DNA of 64,000 bases from Pseudomonas sp. KU43P (lineage in GTDB: Bacteria > Pseudomonadota > Gammaproteobacteria > Pseudomonadales > Pseudomonadaceae). The translations under genes and the position numbers were made by a program. The stretch covers positions 130,001 through 194,000 of the forward strand of contig NZ_AP019365.1 of the NCBI RefSeq assembly GCF_033095865.1, in the 5' to 3' direction. Below, one piece after another: positions 42,700 to 53,374 of the stretch. Within the stretch, counting starts at the first letter, position 1. The number at the start of each line of letters is the position of its first letter. The notes under the pieces were generated by a model. That model worked only from the letters and a program-made list of their open reading frames with translations, ran no database searches and had not been told where the DNA came from.

Positions 42700-43152
42700 A
42701 TGCGCATATGGATCGACGCCGACGCCTGCCCCAAGCCGGCCAAGGACCTGATCGTCAAGTTCGCCCTCAAGCGCAAGCTCGAAGTGGTGATGGTGGCCGG
42801 CCAGGCCGTGGCCAAGCCGGCCTTCGCCGTGGTGCGGCTGATCGTGGTACCCAGCGGCATGGACGCCGCCGATGATTACCTGGTCGAGCACGCCGAACCC
42901 GGTGAGCTGGTGATCTGCAGCGACGTACCGCTGGCCGACCGCCTGATCAAGAAGGGCGTGGCAGCCCTTGACCCTCGTGGCCGCGAGTTCGATGAACGCA
43001 ACATGGGCGAGCGCCTGGCAGTGCGCAACCTGTTCACCGAACTGCGCGAGCAGGGGCAGGTCGGGGGCGGGCAGGCGCCCTATGGCGAACGCGAGAAGCA
43101 GGCGTTCGCCAATGCGCTGGATCGTATCCTCACTCGCCTGGCCAAAGGCTGA
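42700..43152 (+). CDS. UPF0178 (YaiI/YqxD) family protein
   Basis: A 150-residue cytoplasmic protein with the family start MRIWIDADACPKPAKDLIVK and the later phrases VICSDVPLADRLIKKG and DERNMGERLAVRNL. The acidic residues in DADACP and SDVPLADR resemble a PIN-like/NYN nuclease site, but no activity is established. Its stop codon abuts that of the convergent elbB. Confidence 0.93.
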   Translation: MRIWIDADACPKPAKDLIVKFALKRKLEVVMVAGQAVAKPAFAVVRLIVVPSGMDAADDYLVEHAEPGELVICSDVPLADRLIKKGVAALDPRGREFDERNMGERLAVRNLFTELREQGQVGGGQAPYGEREKQAFANALDRILTRLAKG

Positions 43153-43818
43153 TCACTCACCTTCGTGGGTCAGCTCCAGCACACGGTCCACCAGCTTGTA
43201 GATGCCACCTGCCGCTTCACTGATCGACTTGGCCACCATGTAGGCCGGCGTAGTCACCAGCTTGCGCTGGGTGTCTTCGACGATGTCATGCACATCGCAC
43301 TCTTGGTGAGTAGCACCCATCTTGACCATGGCGTCGGCGGTGCCGGCATCGTTCCCAATGGTGCAGACCACGCCTGGGCCGTAGATCTTCGCCGCCAGCG
43401 CCGGTGAGATGCAGATCAGGCCGACCGGCTTGCAGGCTTCGGCGAAGGCTTCGGCCAGGGCCAGCACATCCGGATTCACACTGCACTCGTGGCCATCCAC
43501 GGCGAAGCTGGACAGGTTCTTGGCCGCACCGAAACCGCCGGGCACGATCAATGCGTCGAAATCCTCGGCCTTGGCTTCGCGGATGTCTTTCACTTCGCCA
43601 CGGGCAATGCGCGCCGACTCGGTCAGCACGTTGCGCGACTCGGGCATTTCCTCACCGGTCAGGTGGTCGATCACATGCATCTGCGCGATGTTCGGCGCAA
43701 AGCACTGCACCTGCGCGCCGCGCTGGTCGAGGCGCAGCAGGGTGATCACGCTTTCGTGGATTTCGGCGCCGTCATACACGCCACAGCCGGAAAGAATCAC
43801 CGCTACTTTTTTCGTCAT
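43153..43818 (-). CDS. elbB: ElbB / GATase1-like glyoxalase family protein
   Basis: A 221-residue member of the DJ-1/PfpI superfamily, the group called isoprenoid biosynthesis protein ElbB or GlxIII-like glyoxalase. Features are VAVILSGCGVYDGAEIHES at the start, DALIVPGGFGAAKNLSSFAV, and the nucleophile-elbow Cys in GLICISPA. I start at the second ATG (43818) because gggag lies eight bases before it. The physiological role is poorly known. Confidence 0.9.
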   Translation of the reverse strand: MTKKVAVILSGCGVYDGAEIHESVITLLRLDQRGAQVQCFAPNIAQMHVIDHLTGEEMPESRNVLTESARIARGEVKDIREAKAEDFDALIVPGGFGAAKNLSSFAVDGHECSVNPDVLALAEAFAEACKPVGLICISPALAAKIYGPGVVCTIGNDAGTADAMVKMGATHQECDVHDIVEDTQRKLVTTPAYMVAKSISEAAGGIYKLVDRVLELTHEGE

Positions 43819-43931
43819 GCTCATTACTCCCGTTTCGAGGCGCTAAATGTCCTCTAGTTTGGCAGATGTGGCCATAGGGGTTCGCACGGGTGCATCCTAA
43901 TCTCTGTGCATAACCTTCGAGGCTATCGTCC

Positions 43932-45227
43932 ATGGACCTTATTCTGCTGGCTGTGCCGTTCTTCTTCGTGCTGATCGCGGTGGAGCTGATTGCCGATCAT
44001 GTACGCGGCCAGCGCAATTTCACCGTGGCCGATTCGATCAACAGCCTGAGCACGGGGGCGCTGTCCACCAGCACTGGGCTGTTGACCAAAGGGGTAGGGC
44101 TGCTCACCTATGCACTGGCCTGGGAACACCTGGCGCTGGTGCGCTTGCCGGAGCAGGCCTGGTGGGTGTGGCTGCTGGCGTTCGTGCTGTATGACCTGTG
44201 CTACTACTGGCTGCACCGCCTGGGGCACGAACGCAACGTGCTGTGGGCCGCCCATTCGGTGCACCACCAGAGCGAGGAATACAACCTCACTACCGCGTTG
44301 CGCCAGACTAGCAGCGGCTTCATCTTTTCCTGGATCTTCTACCTGCCGCTGGCGTTGATCGGCGTGCCGCCGGTGGTGTTCATCACCGTGGCTTCGTTGA
44401 ACCTGCTGTATCAGTTCTGGGTGCACACCCGGCACATCCCCAAACTGGGATGGCTCGAATGGATACTGATTACACCGTCCAACCATCGCGTCCACCATGC
44501 GCAAAATCCTGTCTATTTGGATCGCAACTACGGCGGTGTGTTCATTCTCTGGGACCGCCTGTTCGGCACCTTCAAGGAAGAAGACCCGGCCGAACCGGTG
44601 GTGTTCGGCGTGACCACGCCGCTGGCGAGCTGGAACCCGCTGTGGGCCAATCTGCAGTTCTATGCCCAGCTCTGGGACGATGCCCGGCTGACCCGCAGCT
44701 GGCGGGACAAGCTGCGTATCTGGTTCATGCCCACCGGCTGGCGGCCGGCGGATGTCGCGGCGCGTTATCCACAGGCCAAGCAGAGCCTGGCGCTTTTCCG
44801 CAAATTCGAGGTTGCGCTGGGGCGTTCGCAGCAGGTGTACGTGGCCGTTCAGTTCGCGGCCTATATCGCCTTGGGCAGCTACTTGATGGATGTGGCCGAA
44901 AAGGTGCCGGGCGCCGCGCTGGTGCTGGGCTGGGCAGTCATGGCATTTGGCTTGTTCGTGCTGGGTGCGGCGCTGGAGAACCGGCCGTGGGCCGTGCGCC
45001 TGGAGCTGGCGCGCATACTGTCGAATGCGCCGGCGCTGTACCTGGCCGGCGCGTCTGGTTTAGTGCTGGTCACGCCCCTGGCGTGGTTCCTGCTCGGGGG
45101 TTACAGCCTCATCAGCCTGTGGGGTCTGGCCTTCTGCCGCCGCCTTGCGCTCCGCGCGCAGGGTGCGGAAGCGTCGGCGCAACCAGAGCAGGCCACCCAG
45201 CAGCAACAGGCCACCGAGCACCCATAG
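43932..45227 (+). CDS. Sterol desaturase / fatty acid hydroxylase family membrane protein
   Basis: A 431-residue di-iron membrane oxygenase. The histidine boxes are HRLGHE, HSVHH and, further on, NHRVHHA, the FA-hydroxylase pattern. Helices flank them, and a second membrane block covers about residues 300-410. The substrate is unknown. The last 56 codons overlap the 3' end of the convergent DedA gene; a membrane helix (LAWFLLGGYSLISLWGLAF) lies in the overlap, and the tail (AEASAQPEQATQQQQATEHP) is low in complexity. Confidence 0.88.
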   Translation: MDLILLAVPFFFVLIAVELIADHVRGQRNFTVADSINSLSTGALSTSTGLLTKGVGLLTYALAWEHLALVRLPEQAWWVWLLAFVLYDLCYYWLHRLGHERNVLWAAHSVHHQSEEYNLTTALRQTSSGFIFSWIFYLPLALIGVPPVVFITVASLNLLYQFWVHTRHIPKLGWLEWILITPSNHRVHHAQNPVYLDRNYGGVFILWDRLFGTFKEEDPAEPVVFGVTTPLASWNPLWANLQFYAQLWDDARLTRSWRDKLRIWFMPTGWRPADVAARYPQAKQSLALFRKFEVALGRSQQVYVAVQFAAYIALGSYLMDVAEKVPGAALVLGWAVMAFGLFVLGAALENRPWAVRLELARILSNAPALYLAGASGLVLVTPLAWFLLGGYSLISLWGLAFCRRLALRAQGAEASAQPEQATQQQQATEHP

Positions 45228-45704
45228 CTCGTACTTCTTCACGTTGCCCAGCATGCCTTCGAGGATTGCGCCGAAGTGGTAGGCGGCTGCACCCAGGGCC
45301 AGCGCCCAGATGGCCGCACCGATACCGTTGAGCAGCAGGTAGCGCCGTGGTGGGTAGCCGGACAGGCCGATGGCCACGGGCATCACCGTGCGCAGGCCGT
45401 AGACGAAGCGGAAACTCAGCACCCAGATGTCCGGGTGGCGGCGGATATGCTCCAGGGCCCGATCGCCCATGGCCTGCCAGCGCGGCTTGCGGGCGAGGAT
45501 CGCGCGGCCGTGACGACGGCCCATGAAGTACCAGAGCTGGTCACCGGCATAGCTGCCGAAGAACGCAACGATCACCACCAGGCTGATGTCCATGTACCCG
45601 CGAAACGCAAGAAATCCCGCAAGCACCAGGATGGTCTCGCCTTCGAAAAAGGTGCCAAGAAAAAGGGCAAAGTAGCCGAAATCCTGCAGGAATTGTTGAA
45701 GCAT
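45060..45704 (-). CDS. DedA family membrane protein
   Basis: A 214-residue inner-membrane protein of the DedA (VTT) family, thought to move polyprenyl or phospholipid carriers across the membrane. The family core is clear: LFLGTFFEGETILVLAGFLA, FFGSYAGDQLWYFMGRRHG and FRFVYGLRTVMPVAIGLSGY. I start at the ATG at 45704 (MLQQFLQDFGYF); the 51 codons upstream are not DedA-like. The 3' end, a charged cytoplasmic tail, overlaps the sterol-desaturase-family gene by 168 bases on the other strand. Confidence 0.9.
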   Translation of the reverse strand: MLQQFLQDFGYFALFLGTFFEGETILVLAGFLAFRGYMDISLVVIVAFFGSYAGDQLWYFMGRRHGRAILARKPRWQAMGDRALEHIRRHPDIWVLSFRFVYGLRTVMPVAIGLSGYPPRRYLLLNGIGAAIWALALGAAAYHFGAILEGMLGNVKKYELWVLGGLLLLGGLLWLRRRFRTLRAERKAAAEGQTPQADEAVTPEQEPRQGRDQH

Positions 45705-45839
45705 TTTCTGAGGTGCTGGCGAAATGAACGCGCAGCCTACCCCTTCGCGCGCTTTCGTGAAAGTGTCCAAATGTGTCTCGACGTGAACTATTCCTACGCC
45801 GACAATGCCTTCGGCCACAAGTCGCGGGGTTGCCTCAAG

Positions 45840-45857
45840 GTGTAACACAGGCGTCAT
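45840..45857 (+). promoter_or_regulatory. Weak Pho-box-like sequence before ppk
   Basis: gtgtaac-acag-gcgtcat resembles the two 7-base repeats of a PhoB site (consensus ctgtcat, 4-base spacer), with four and five matches. It ends 63 bases before the ppk start codon. Confidence 0.45.
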
Positions 45858-45920
45858 AATGGCCGCTTATCGTCCCGCTCAATTGATGATAGGGCGTTAA
45901 CGTCCTCCAGGAACGTCCAG

Positions 45921-48152
45921 ATGAATAATGAAGTGCTCACCCCAGTCGCGATCAAGGATGCCCAGGCCGTCCCCGAAGAGCTGGTGCAAACACCGCCAGA
46001 CCTGCCCGAGGCCCCGGAGCCTGTGATAGAGGCCGCAGCGCCTGCCCCGGCACCGACCCCTACCATCGCCATTCCGAGCCTGGACGACAGCAGCCTTTAC
46101 ATTCATCGTGAACTGTCGCAGTTGCAGTTCAACATTCGCGTGCTGGAGCAGGCCCTGGATGAATCCTATCCGCTGCTCGAGCGCTTGAAATTCCTGCTGA
46201 TCTTCTCCAGCAACCTCGACGAATTCTTCGAGATCCGCGTTGCGGGCCTGAAGAAGCAGATCAACTTCGCCCGTGAGCAAGCCGGCGCCGACGGCCTGCA
46301 GCCACACCAGGCGCTGGCGCGCATCAGTGAGCTGGTGCACATAGAAGTGGAGCGCCAGTACGCAATCCTCAATGACGTGCTGCTGCCGGAGCTGGAAAAG
46401 CACGCGATCCGCTTCATCCGTCGCCGCCACTGGACGCCCAAGCTCAAGACCTGGGTGCGCCGCTTCTTCCGCGACGAGATCGCACCGATCATCACCCCGA
46501 TCGGCCTCGACCCGACCCACCCGTTCCCGTTGCTGGTGAACAAGAGCCTCAACTTCATCGTCGAGCTTGAAGGTGTCGACGCCTTCGGCCGCGATTCTGG
46601 CCTGGCGATCATCCCGGCGCCGCGCCTGCTGCCGCGCGTCATTCGCGTGCCGGAAGACGTGGGCGGTGCGGGCGACAACTACGTGTTCCTGTCGTCGATG
46701 ATCCACGCCCACGCCGATGATCTGTTCCAGGGCATGAAGGTCAAGGGCTGCTACCAGTTCCGCCTGACCCGCAACGCCGACCTGGCGCTGGACTCCGAAG
46801 AAGTCGACGACCTTGCGCGGGCCCTGCGCGGTGAATTGTTCTCACGCCGCTACGGCGATGCCGTGCGACTGGAAGTGGCCGACACCTGCCCGAAACACTT
46901 GTCCGATTACCTGCTCAAGCAGTTCAGCCTGAGCGAGAGCGAGCTATACCAGGTCAACGGCCCGGTCAATCTGACCCGCCTGTTCAGCATCACCGGGTTG
47001 GACAGCCACCCGGAGCTGCAGTACACGCCGTTCACCCCGGCGATCCCCAAGCTGTTGCAGAACGCCGATAACATCTTCAGCGTGATCGGCAAGCAGGACA
47101 TCCTGCTGATGCACCCGTTCGAGTCCTTCACCCCGGTGGTCGACCTGCTGCGCCAGGCCGCCAAGGATCCGCATGTACTCGCCGTACGGCAGACCCTGTA
47201 CCGCTCCGGGGCCAACTCGGAGATCGTCGACGCTCTGGTGGACGCAGCGCGTAACGGCAAGGAGGTCACCGCGGTGATCGAGCTGCGTGCGCGCTTCGAT
47301 GAAGAGTCCAACCTGCAGATGGCCAGCCGCCTGCAAGCGGCAGGCGCGGTAGTGATCTACGGTGTGGTCGGTTTCAAGACCCACGCCAAGATGATGCTGA
47401 TCCTGCGCCGTGAGCATGGCGAAATCGTGCGCTATGCGCACCTGGGCACCGGCAACTACCACGCGGGCAACGCCCGACTGTACACCGACTACAGCCTGCT
47501 GACCTCCGACGATGCCCTCACCGAGGACGTCGGCAAACTGTTCAGCCAGCTGATCGGCATGGGCAAGACCCTGCGCATGAAGAAACTGCTGCACGCGCCG
47601 TTCACCCTGAAGAAGGGCATGCTCGACATGATCGCGCGCGAGACTCAGTTCGCCCTGGAAGGCAAGCCTGCGCACATCATTGCCAAGTTCAACTCGCTGA
47701 CCGACGCGAAGGTCATCAAGGCGCTCTACAAGGCCAGCCAGTCAGGGGTGAAGATCGACCTGGTGGTGCGTGGCATGTGCTGCCTGCGCCCGGGCATTCC
47801 GGGTGTGTCACACAACATCCAGGTGCGCTCGATCATTGGTCGCTTCCTGGAGCACACGCGGGTGTTCTACTTCCTCAACGGTGGTGAGGAGCAGATCTAT
47901 CTGTCCAGTGCCGACTGGATGGAGCGCAACCTCGACAAGCGTGTCGAGACCTGCTTCCCGGTTGAGGGCAAGAAGCTGCTGCTGCGGGTGAAGAAGGAAC
48001 TCGAAGGCTACCTGACCGACAATACCCACGCCTGGACGCTGCAGCCAGACGGGCGCTACGTGCGCAGCAGCCCGACCGGCAACCAGAACCCGCGCAGTGC
48101 CCAGGCGACGCTCCTGGAGCGCCTGAGCAACCCGGTGCTCAACGTACGCTGA
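45921..48152 (+). CDS. ppk: Polyphosphate kinase 1
   Basis: A 743-residue enzyme that builds inorganic polyphosphate from ATP. A Pro/Ala-rich extension of about 50 residues precedes the conserved start [20 protein letters not shown]. The two conserved histidines lie in [12 protein letters not shown] (the autophosphorylated one) and [11 protein letters not shown]. It is longer than E. coli PPK (about 690 residues) because of the N-terminal extension. It converges with ppx, the two overlapping by 14 bases, so synthesis and breakdown genes face each other. Confidence 0.96.
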   Translation: MNNEVLTPVAIKDAQAVPEELVQTPPDLPEAPEPVIEAAAPAPAPTPTIAIPSLDDSSLYIHRELSQLQFNIRVLEQALDESYPLLERLKFLLIFSSNLDEFFEIRVAGLKKQINFAREQAGADGLQPHQALARISELVHIEVERQYAILNDVLLPELEKHAIRFIRRRHWTPKLKTWVRRFFRDEIAPIITPIGLDPTHPFPLLVNKSLNFIVELEGVDAFGRDSGLAIIPAPRLLPRVIRVPEDVGGAGDNYVFLSSMIHAHADDLFQGMKVKGCYQFRLTRNADLALDSEEVDDLARALRGELFSRRYGDAVRLEVADTCPKHLSDYLLKQFSLSESELYQVNGPVNLTRLFSITGLDSHPELQYTPFTPAIPKLLQNADNIFSVIGKQDILLMHPFESFTPVVDLLRQAAKDPHVLAVRQTLYRSGANSEIVDALVDAARNGKEVTAVIELRARFDEESNLQMASRLQAAGAVVIYGVVGFKTHAKMMLILRREHGEIVRYAHLGTGNYHAGNARLYTDYSLLTSDDALTEDVGKLFSQLIGMGKTLRMKKLLHAPFTLKKGMLDMIARETQFALEGKPAHIIAKFNSLTDAKVIKALYKASQSGVKIDLVVRGMCCLRPGIPGVSHNIQVRSIIGRFLEHTRVFYFLNGGEEQIYLSSADWMERNLDKRVETCFPVEGKKLLLRVKKELEGYLTDNTHAWTLQPDGRYVRSSPTGNQNPRSAQATLLERLSNPVLNVR

Positions 48153-49641
48153 GCACGAAATTGACCCGGGCCAGCCACTCCGCCTCGTTGGCGAAGTCGG
48201 CCTGGGTCAGTTGGTTCTGCTCCAGCCAGCCCTCTGGGAAGACCACCTCCAGGCTGTTTTCGACCGCTTGCAGCTGCACCTTCGGCATCTGCTGGGTGCC
48301 ACGGATGTGGTGGAACAGGATGGCAAAGCGCAGCAGCACGCACAGACGCAGCAACTTCACGCCTTCATCGCCCAGGTCGGCGAACTTGTCCTTGGGAATG
48401 TTGCGGCGGTGCCCACGCACCAGCAAGGCCATCATCTGCTGGTCTTCGCGAGAAAAACCCGACAGGTCAGAGTGCTCGATCAGGTAGGCGCCGTGCTTGT
48501 GGTAGTGATAGTGAGCGATATCCAGGCCTATTTCGTGGATTTTCGCAGCCCAACCCAGCAGATCGCGCCAGTTTCCATCCTCCAGATCCCATGCCTTGGC
48601 TACTTGGTCGAACGCATGCAAAGCCTTGCGCTCGACACGCGCGGCCTGGCCCTGGTCGACGTGATAGCGCTCCATCAGCGAATTCAGGGTGCGTTCGCGC
48701 ACGTCTTCATGGTGATGGCGGCCCAGCAGGTCGAACAGCACGCCTTCGCGCAGGGCGCCGTCGCAGTGGTCCATGCGCTGCAGTTCCAGCGCGTCGAAGA
48801 TCGCTTCGAGAATCGCAAGGCCTGCCGGGAAGATGGCGCGGCGGTCTGGCTTGACGCCTTCGAAGTCGATCTTGTCGACCTCGCCAAGCTTGAACAGCTT
48901 GCGTTTGACCCACGCCACGCCTTCGGCGTTGACTTCACCGTTGCCCAGGCCGCCGGCCTTGATCGCGGCACCGATCGCGCGGATCGTGCCGGACGAGCCG
49001 ATGGCTTCGTCCCAGGTAAGGCGATGCAGGGCGTTCTCGATGCTCATCAGTTCCAAGCGTGCAGCGGTGTAGGCCTGGGCGTAGCGAGCCGGGGTGATCT
49101 TGCCGTCACGGAAATAGCGCTGGGTGAAGCTGACGCAGCCCATCTGCAGGCTTTCGCGCAGCAGCGGTTCGAAGCGCTGGCCGATGATGAACTCGGTACT
49201 GCCGCCGCCGATGTCGGCGACCAGGCGCTTGCCCGGTGTATCGGCCAGGGTGTGGGATACGCCGAGGTAGATCAGGCGCGCTTCTTCCCGGCCGGAAATC
49301 ACCTCGACCGGGTGGCCGAGGATGGCCTCGGCGCGCTGGATGAATGTGTTGCGGTTGCGTGCTTCGCGCAGTGCGTTGGTACCGACGATGCGCACGGCGC
49401 CGGCAGGCATCCCGTTGATCAGTTGGGCAAAACGCTTGAGGCACTCCAGGCCCCTCTCCATGGCTTCTTCGCTGAGCAGGCGCGATTCGTCGATGCCGGC
49501 GGCCAGCTGAACCTTTTCGCCGAGGCGCTCGAGAATACGAATCTCGGTATGGTGAGCCTTGGCCACGACCATGTGAAAACTGTTGGAGCCAAGGTCGATG
49601 GCGGCGATCAGAGACAGGTTCTTCGCGGAGGTATGCGGCAT
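48139..49641 (-). CDS. ppx: Exopolyphosphatase (Ppx/GppA family)
   Basis: A 500-residue ASKHA-fold enzyme releasing phosphate from polyphosphate ends, perhaps also pppGpp phosphatase. Motifs: [42 protein letters not shown], and the C-terminal HD-like part ([20 protein letters not shown]). The frame remains open upstream to 49914, but that part is not conserved-looking; the ATG at 49641 ([11 protein letters not shown]) gives the usual length of about 500. Confidence 0.95.
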   Translation of the reverse strand: MPHTSAKNLSLIAAIDLGSNSFHMVVAKAHHTEIRILERLGEKVQLAAGIDESRLLSEEAMERGLECLKRFAQLINGMPAGAVRIVGTNALREARNRNTFIQRAEAILGHPVEVISGREEARLIYLGVSHTLADTPGKRLVADIGGGSTEFIIGQRFEPLLRESLQMGCVSFTQRYFRDGKITPARYAQAYTAARLELMSIENALHRLTWDEAIGSSGTIRAIGAAIKAGGLGNGEVNAEGVAWVKRKLFKLGEVDKIDFEGVKPDRRAIFPAGLAILEAIFDALELQRMDHCDGALREGVLFDLLGRHHHEDVRERTLNSLMERYHVDQGQAARVERKALHAFDQVAKAWDLEDGNWRDLLGWAAKIHEIGLDIAHYHYHKHGAYLIEHSDLSGFSREDQQMMALLVRGHRRNIPKDKFADLGDEGVKLLRLCVLLRFAILFHHIRGTQQMPKVQLQAVENSLEVVFPEGWLEQNQLTQADFANEAEWLARVNFVLSVR

Positions 49642-49749
49642 GGTCTGAATGTTCTCGGTCGTTAACCCGGCAATCCTGCCACGATACTTGGCTGTCGCCA
49701 ACGCGCGGTACGCCAAGGGTTGATGCAAGGCAATGTGCCATTCGATGCT

Positions 49750-49767
49750 ATGACACTTGTGTGACGG
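49750..49767 (-). promoter_or_regulatory. Pho box candidate upstream of ppx
   Basis: Read on the minus strand, ccgtcac-acaa-gtgtcat agrees with the PhoB box (ctgtcat, 4 bases, ctgtcat) at 14 of 18 positions including the AT-rich spacer. It lies about 110 bases before the ppx start, in the ppx/trxA intergenic region. Confidence 0.6.
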
Positions 49768-49885
49768 TTTCGATTCGCGACGTCTTGCACAACTATAGTT
49801 ACACTCAATCGTCCGTGACTTCCTGTAGCGCCAGGGTCCGGCTATGATGGGCCACGTTTTTTTGCTTACGACCCTGGAGATATCC

Positions 49886-50215
49886 ATGAGCAGCGATCTG
49901 ATCAAACACGTCACCGACGCCTCCTTCGAAGCCGATGTACTGAAGGCCGAAGGCGCCGTACTGGTCGACTACTGGGCTGAATGGTGCGGTCCATGCAAGA
50001 TGATCGCGCCTGTTCTGGACGACATCGCTTCCACCTACGCCGGCAAACTGACCATCGCCAAGCTGAACATTGACGACAACCAGGAAACCCCGGCCAAGCA
50101 CGGCGTGCGTGGCATCCCGACGCTGATGCTGTTCAAGAACGGCAACGTCGAAGCGACCAAGGTCGGCGCCCTGTCCAAGTCGCAGCTGGCCGCGTTCCTC
50201 GACGCCCATCTGTGA
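49886..50215 (+). CDS. trxA: Thioredoxin 1
   Basis: A 109-residue thioredoxin with the active site WCGPC (Cys34 and Cys37), the buried Asp in LVDYWAEW and the cis-Pro in RGIPTLMLF. Length equals E. coli TrxA. It reduces disulfides in the cytoplasm. The order trxA-rho is common in gamma-proteobacteria. A clear terminator follows it, so rho has its own promoter. Confidence 0.98.
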   Translation: MSSDLIKHVTDASFEADVLKAEGAVLVDYWAEWCGPCKMIAPVLDDIASTYAGKLTIAKLNIDDNQETPAKHGVRGIPTLMLFKNGNVEATKVGALSKSQLAAFLDAHL

Positions 50216-50220
50216 TGTGA

Positions 50221-50250
50221 AAAAGCCCCGCAAATGCGGGGCTTTTCTTT
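50221..50250 (+). terminator. Intrinsic terminator of trxA
   Basis: aaaagccccgc-aaat-gcggggctttt is an 11-pair stem followed by cttttg, five bases after the stop codon. Confidence 0.93.
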
Positions 50251-50442
50251 TGCAACGCACTAGACGCAGAAAAAAGCAAGTGTTACATTCGGCCTCGCAC
50301 TGCTTCTCCAGTGCCCTCTGCACGCCGTCGCCGAAGCATCCCTAATTCGAATCAGTACGCGATCCTGTCGCCATCTAGCGGCGCGGCCTCATTAAGCCAA
50401 AGCTTAAATCTCCCTTCCTTACATGATTACGTCATTCCCCTT

Positions 50443-51702
50443 ATGAACCTGACTGAACTCAAGCAAAAGCCGATTACCGATCTTTTGGAAATGGCCGAAC
50501 AGATGGGCATCGAAAACATGGCCCGTTCGCGCAAACAGGACGTGATTTTCGCCCTGCTGAAGAAGCATGCGAAGAGCGGCGAAGAGATCTCGGGTGACGG
50601 CGTGCTGGAGATTCTCCAGGATGGTTTCGGTTTCCTGCGTTCTGCTGATGCGTCCTACCTGGCCGGCCCCGACGATATCTACGTTTCGCCCAGCCAGATC
50701 CGCCGCTTCAACCTGCGTACCGGCGACACCATCGTCGGCAAGATCCGCCCACCGAAGGAAGGGGAGCGTTACTTCGCCCTGTTGAAGGTCGACACCATCA
50801 ACTTCGACCGTCCGGAAAACGCGAAGAACAAGATCCTGTTCGAAAACCTGACGCCGCTGTTCCCGAACAAGCGCCTGAAGATGGAAGCCGGCAACGGTTC
50901 CACCGAAGACCTGACCGGCCGCGTCATCGACCTCTGCGCGCCAATCGGCAAGGGTCAGCGCGGCCTGATCGTCGCCCCGCCGAAAGCGGGCAAGACCATC
51001 ATGCTGCAGAACATCGCGGCCAACATCACCCGTAACAACCCCGAGTGCCACCTGATCGTCCTGCTGATCGACGAGCGCCCGGAAGAAGTGACCGAAATGC
51101 AGCGCACCGTGCGCGGCGAAGTGGTTGCCTCGACCTTCGACGAGCCGCCAACCCGTCACGTGCAAGTGGCCGAGATGGTCATCGAGAAGGCCAAGCGCCT
51201 GGTCGAGCACAAGAAAGACGTGGTCATCCTGCTCGACTCCATCACCCGTCTGGCGCGCGCCTACAACACCGTGATCCCGAGCTCCGGCAAGGTGCTGACC
51301 GGTGGTGTCGATGCCCACGCCCTGGAGAAGCCGAAGCGCTTCTTCGGCGCTGCGCGTAACATCGAGGAAGGTGGTTCGCTGACCATCATCGCTACCGCGC
51401 TGGTCGAAACCGGCTCGAAGATGGACGAAGTGATCTACGAAGAGTTCAAGGGTACCGGCAACATGGAGCTGCCCCTGGACCGTCGCATCGCCGAGAAGCG
51501 TGTGTTCCCGGCCATCAACATCAACCGTTCCGGTACTCGCCGCGAAGAGCTGCTGACTGCCGACGACGAACTGCAGCGCATGTGGATCCTGCGCAAGCTG
51601 CTGCACCCGATGGACGAAATCGCCGCCATCGAGTTCCTGGTCGACAAGCTCAAGCAGACCAAGACCAACGATGAGTTCTTCCTGTCGATGAAGCGCAAGT
51701 AA
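50443..51702 (+). CDS. rho: Transcription termination factor Rho
   Basis: A 419-residue hexameric RNA helicase, exactly the usual length. The RNA-binding fold holds DGFGFLRS (RNP1) and [12 protein letters not shown]; the P-loop is APPKAGKT; the Walker B region is [16 protein letters not shown]; the R-loop phrase [20 protein letters not shown] is present. The 192-base leader (50251-50442) is long and fits the autogenous attenuation known for rho, though I find no defined leader peptide. Confidence 0.98.
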   Translation: MNLTELKQKPITDLLEMAEQMGIENMARSRKQDVIFALLKKHAKSGEEISGDGVLEILQDGFGFLRSADASYLAGPDDIYVSPSQIRRFNLRTGDTIVGKIRPPKEGERYFALLKVDTINFDRPENAKNKILFENLTPLFPNKRLKMEAGNGSTEDLTGRVIDLCAPIGKGQRGLIVAPPKAGKTIMLQNIAANITRNNPECHLIVLLIDERPEEVTEMQRTVRGEVVASTFDEPPTRHVQVAEMVIEKAKRLVEHKKDVVILLDSITRLARAYNTVIPSSGKVLTGGVDAHALEKPKRFFGAARNIEEGGSLTIIATALVETGSKMDEVIYEEFKGTGNMELPLDRRIAEKRVFPAININRSGTRREELLTADDELQRMWILRKLLHPMDEIAAIEFLVDKLKQTKTNDEFFLSMKRK

Positions 51703-51734
51703 GCGGTTCGATCGTTCAGGCAATGAATGGGGCT

Positions 51735-51823
51735 GCTTCGCAGCCCATCGCTGGCAAGCCAGCTCCCACAGGGTCCGCAGTGATCGTTGTGGGAGCTGGC
51801 TTGCCAGCGATGGGGTGCGAAGC
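51735..51823. repeat. Paired REP sequence
   Basis: gcttcgcagcccatcgctggcaagc... faces ...cttgccagcgatggggtgcgaagc between rho and ubiD. The pairing extends beyond the REP core (gcttcgca / tgcgaagc), giving a long hairpin that could also serve to end the rho transcript. Confidence 0.92.
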
Positions 51824-51907
51824 GGCCCCAAGTCATTTTTGGCCATTGGGCCCTGAACGGCGCTACACTCTGCACCCCGACCGATACGGCCAACACGAGG
51901 CACATGC

Positions 51908-53374
51908 ATGCAGTATCGCGATTTGCGCGACTTCATCCGTGGCCTGGAGCAGCGCGGCGAACTCAAGCGCATCCAGGTCCCGATTTCCCCTGTCCTGGAG
52001 ATGACTGAGGTCTGCGACCGCACGCTGCGCGCCAAGGGCCCGGCGTTGCTGTTCGAAAAGCCTACGGGCTTCGACATTCCGGTACTGGGCAACCTGTTCG
52101 GCACCCCGGAGCGGGTGGCCATGGGCATGGGCGCCGAGTCGGTCGACGAATTGCGCGAAATCGGCAAGCTGCTGGCCTTCCTGAAAGAGCCCGAGCCGCC
52201 GAAAGGCCTCAAGGACGCCTGGTCCAAGCTGCCAATCTTCAAGAAGGTCGTGTCGATGGCGCCGAAGGTGGTCAAGGATGCGGTGTGCCAGGAAGTCGTG
52301 GTCGAGGGTGATGATGTCGATCTAGGCCAGTTGCCGATCCAGCATTGCTGGCCGGGCGACGTGGCACCGCTGATCACCTGGGGCCTGACCGTCACCCGTG
52401 GTCCGAACAAGGACCGCCAGAACCTCGGCATCTACCGTCAACAGGTAATCGGCCGCAACAAGGTCATCATGCGCTGGTTGAGCCACCGTGGCGGCGCGCT
52501 GGATTACCGCGAATGGTGCGAAAAGCACCCGGGCCAGCCGTTCCCGGTAGCCGTGGCCCTGGGTGCCGACCCTGCCACCATTCTCGGCGCTGTGACACCG
52601 GTGCCCGATACCCTGTCCGAATACGCCTTCGCAGGCCTGCTGCGCGGCAACCGTACCGAGCTGGTGAAGTGCCGTGGCAGCAACCTGCAAGTGCCGGCCA
52701 CCGCCGAAATCATCCTCGAAGGCGTGATTCATCCGGGCGAAATGGCGCCTGAAGGCCCGTACGGCGACCACACCGGCTATTACAACGAAGTGGACAGCTT
52801 CCCGGTGTTCACCGTCGAGCGCATCACCCATCGGCAGAAGCCGATCTACCACAGCACCTACACCGGCCGACCGCCAGATGAGCCGGCGATCCTCGGTGTG
52901 GCGCTGAACGAAGTGTTCGTGCCGATCCTGCAGAAGCAATTCCCGGAAATCGTCGACTTCTACCTGCCGCCGGAAGGCTGCTCCTACCGCATGGCGGTGG
53001 TGACCATGAAAAAGCAGTATCCAGGCCATGCAAAGCGCGTGATGCTGGGTGTGTGGTCGTTCCTGCGACAGTTCATGTACACCAAGTTCGTTATTGTTAC
53101 CGATGACGATATCAACGCCCGCGACTGGAACGACGTGATCTGGGCCATCACCACGCGCATGGACCCCAAGCGTGATACGGTGATGATCGACAACACGCCG
53201 ATCGACTACCTGGACTTCGCGTCGCCGGTGTCTGGGCTGGGGTCGAAGATGGGCCTGGATGCCACGCACAAGTGGCCGGGCGAGACTACACGCGAATGGG
53301 GCCGGGTCATCGTCAAGGACGAGGCCGTCACCCGCCGTATCGATGAGCTGTGGGATCAGTTGGGAATAGATTGA
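51908..53374 (+). CDS. ubiD: 4-hydroxy-3-polyprenylbenzoate decarboxylase
   Basis: A 488-residue prenylated-FMN decarboxylase of ubiquinone biosynthesis; it needs UbiX for the cofactor. [20 protein letters not shown] is the family start; further conserved parts are [39 protein letters not shown] (with the catalytic Glu region) and [20 protein letters not shown]. The stop codon shares one base with the flavin reductase start (TGATG), so the two are coupled. Confidence 0.97.
   Translation: MQYRDLRDFIRGLEQRGELKRIQVPISPVLEMTEVCDRTLRAKGPALLFEKPTGFDIPVLGNLFGTPERVAMGMGAESVDELREIGKLLAFLKEPEPPKGLKDAWSKLPIFKKVVSMAPKVVKDAVCQEVVVEGDDVDLGQLPIQHCWPGDVAPLITWGLTVTRGPNKDRQNLGIYRQQVIGRNKVIMRWLSHRGGALDYREWCEKHPGQPFPVAVALGADPATILGAVTPVPDTLSEYAFAGLLRGNRTELVKCRGSNLQVPATAEIILEGVIHPGEMAPEGPYGDHTGYYNEVDSFPVFTVERITHRQKPIYHSTYTGRPPDEPAILGVALNEVFVPILQKQFPEIVDFYLPPEGCSYRMAVVTMKKQYPGHAKRVMLGVWSFLRQFMYTKFVIVTDDDINARDWNDVIWAITTRMDPKRDTVMIDNTPIDYLDFASPVSGLGSKMGLDATHKWPGETTREWGRVIVKDEAVTRRIDELWDQLGID

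Noticed and set aside
50419..52431. 670-codon minus-strand ORF opposite rho and ubiD
   Set aside because: It spans two genuine genes and a REP doublet and matches no family.
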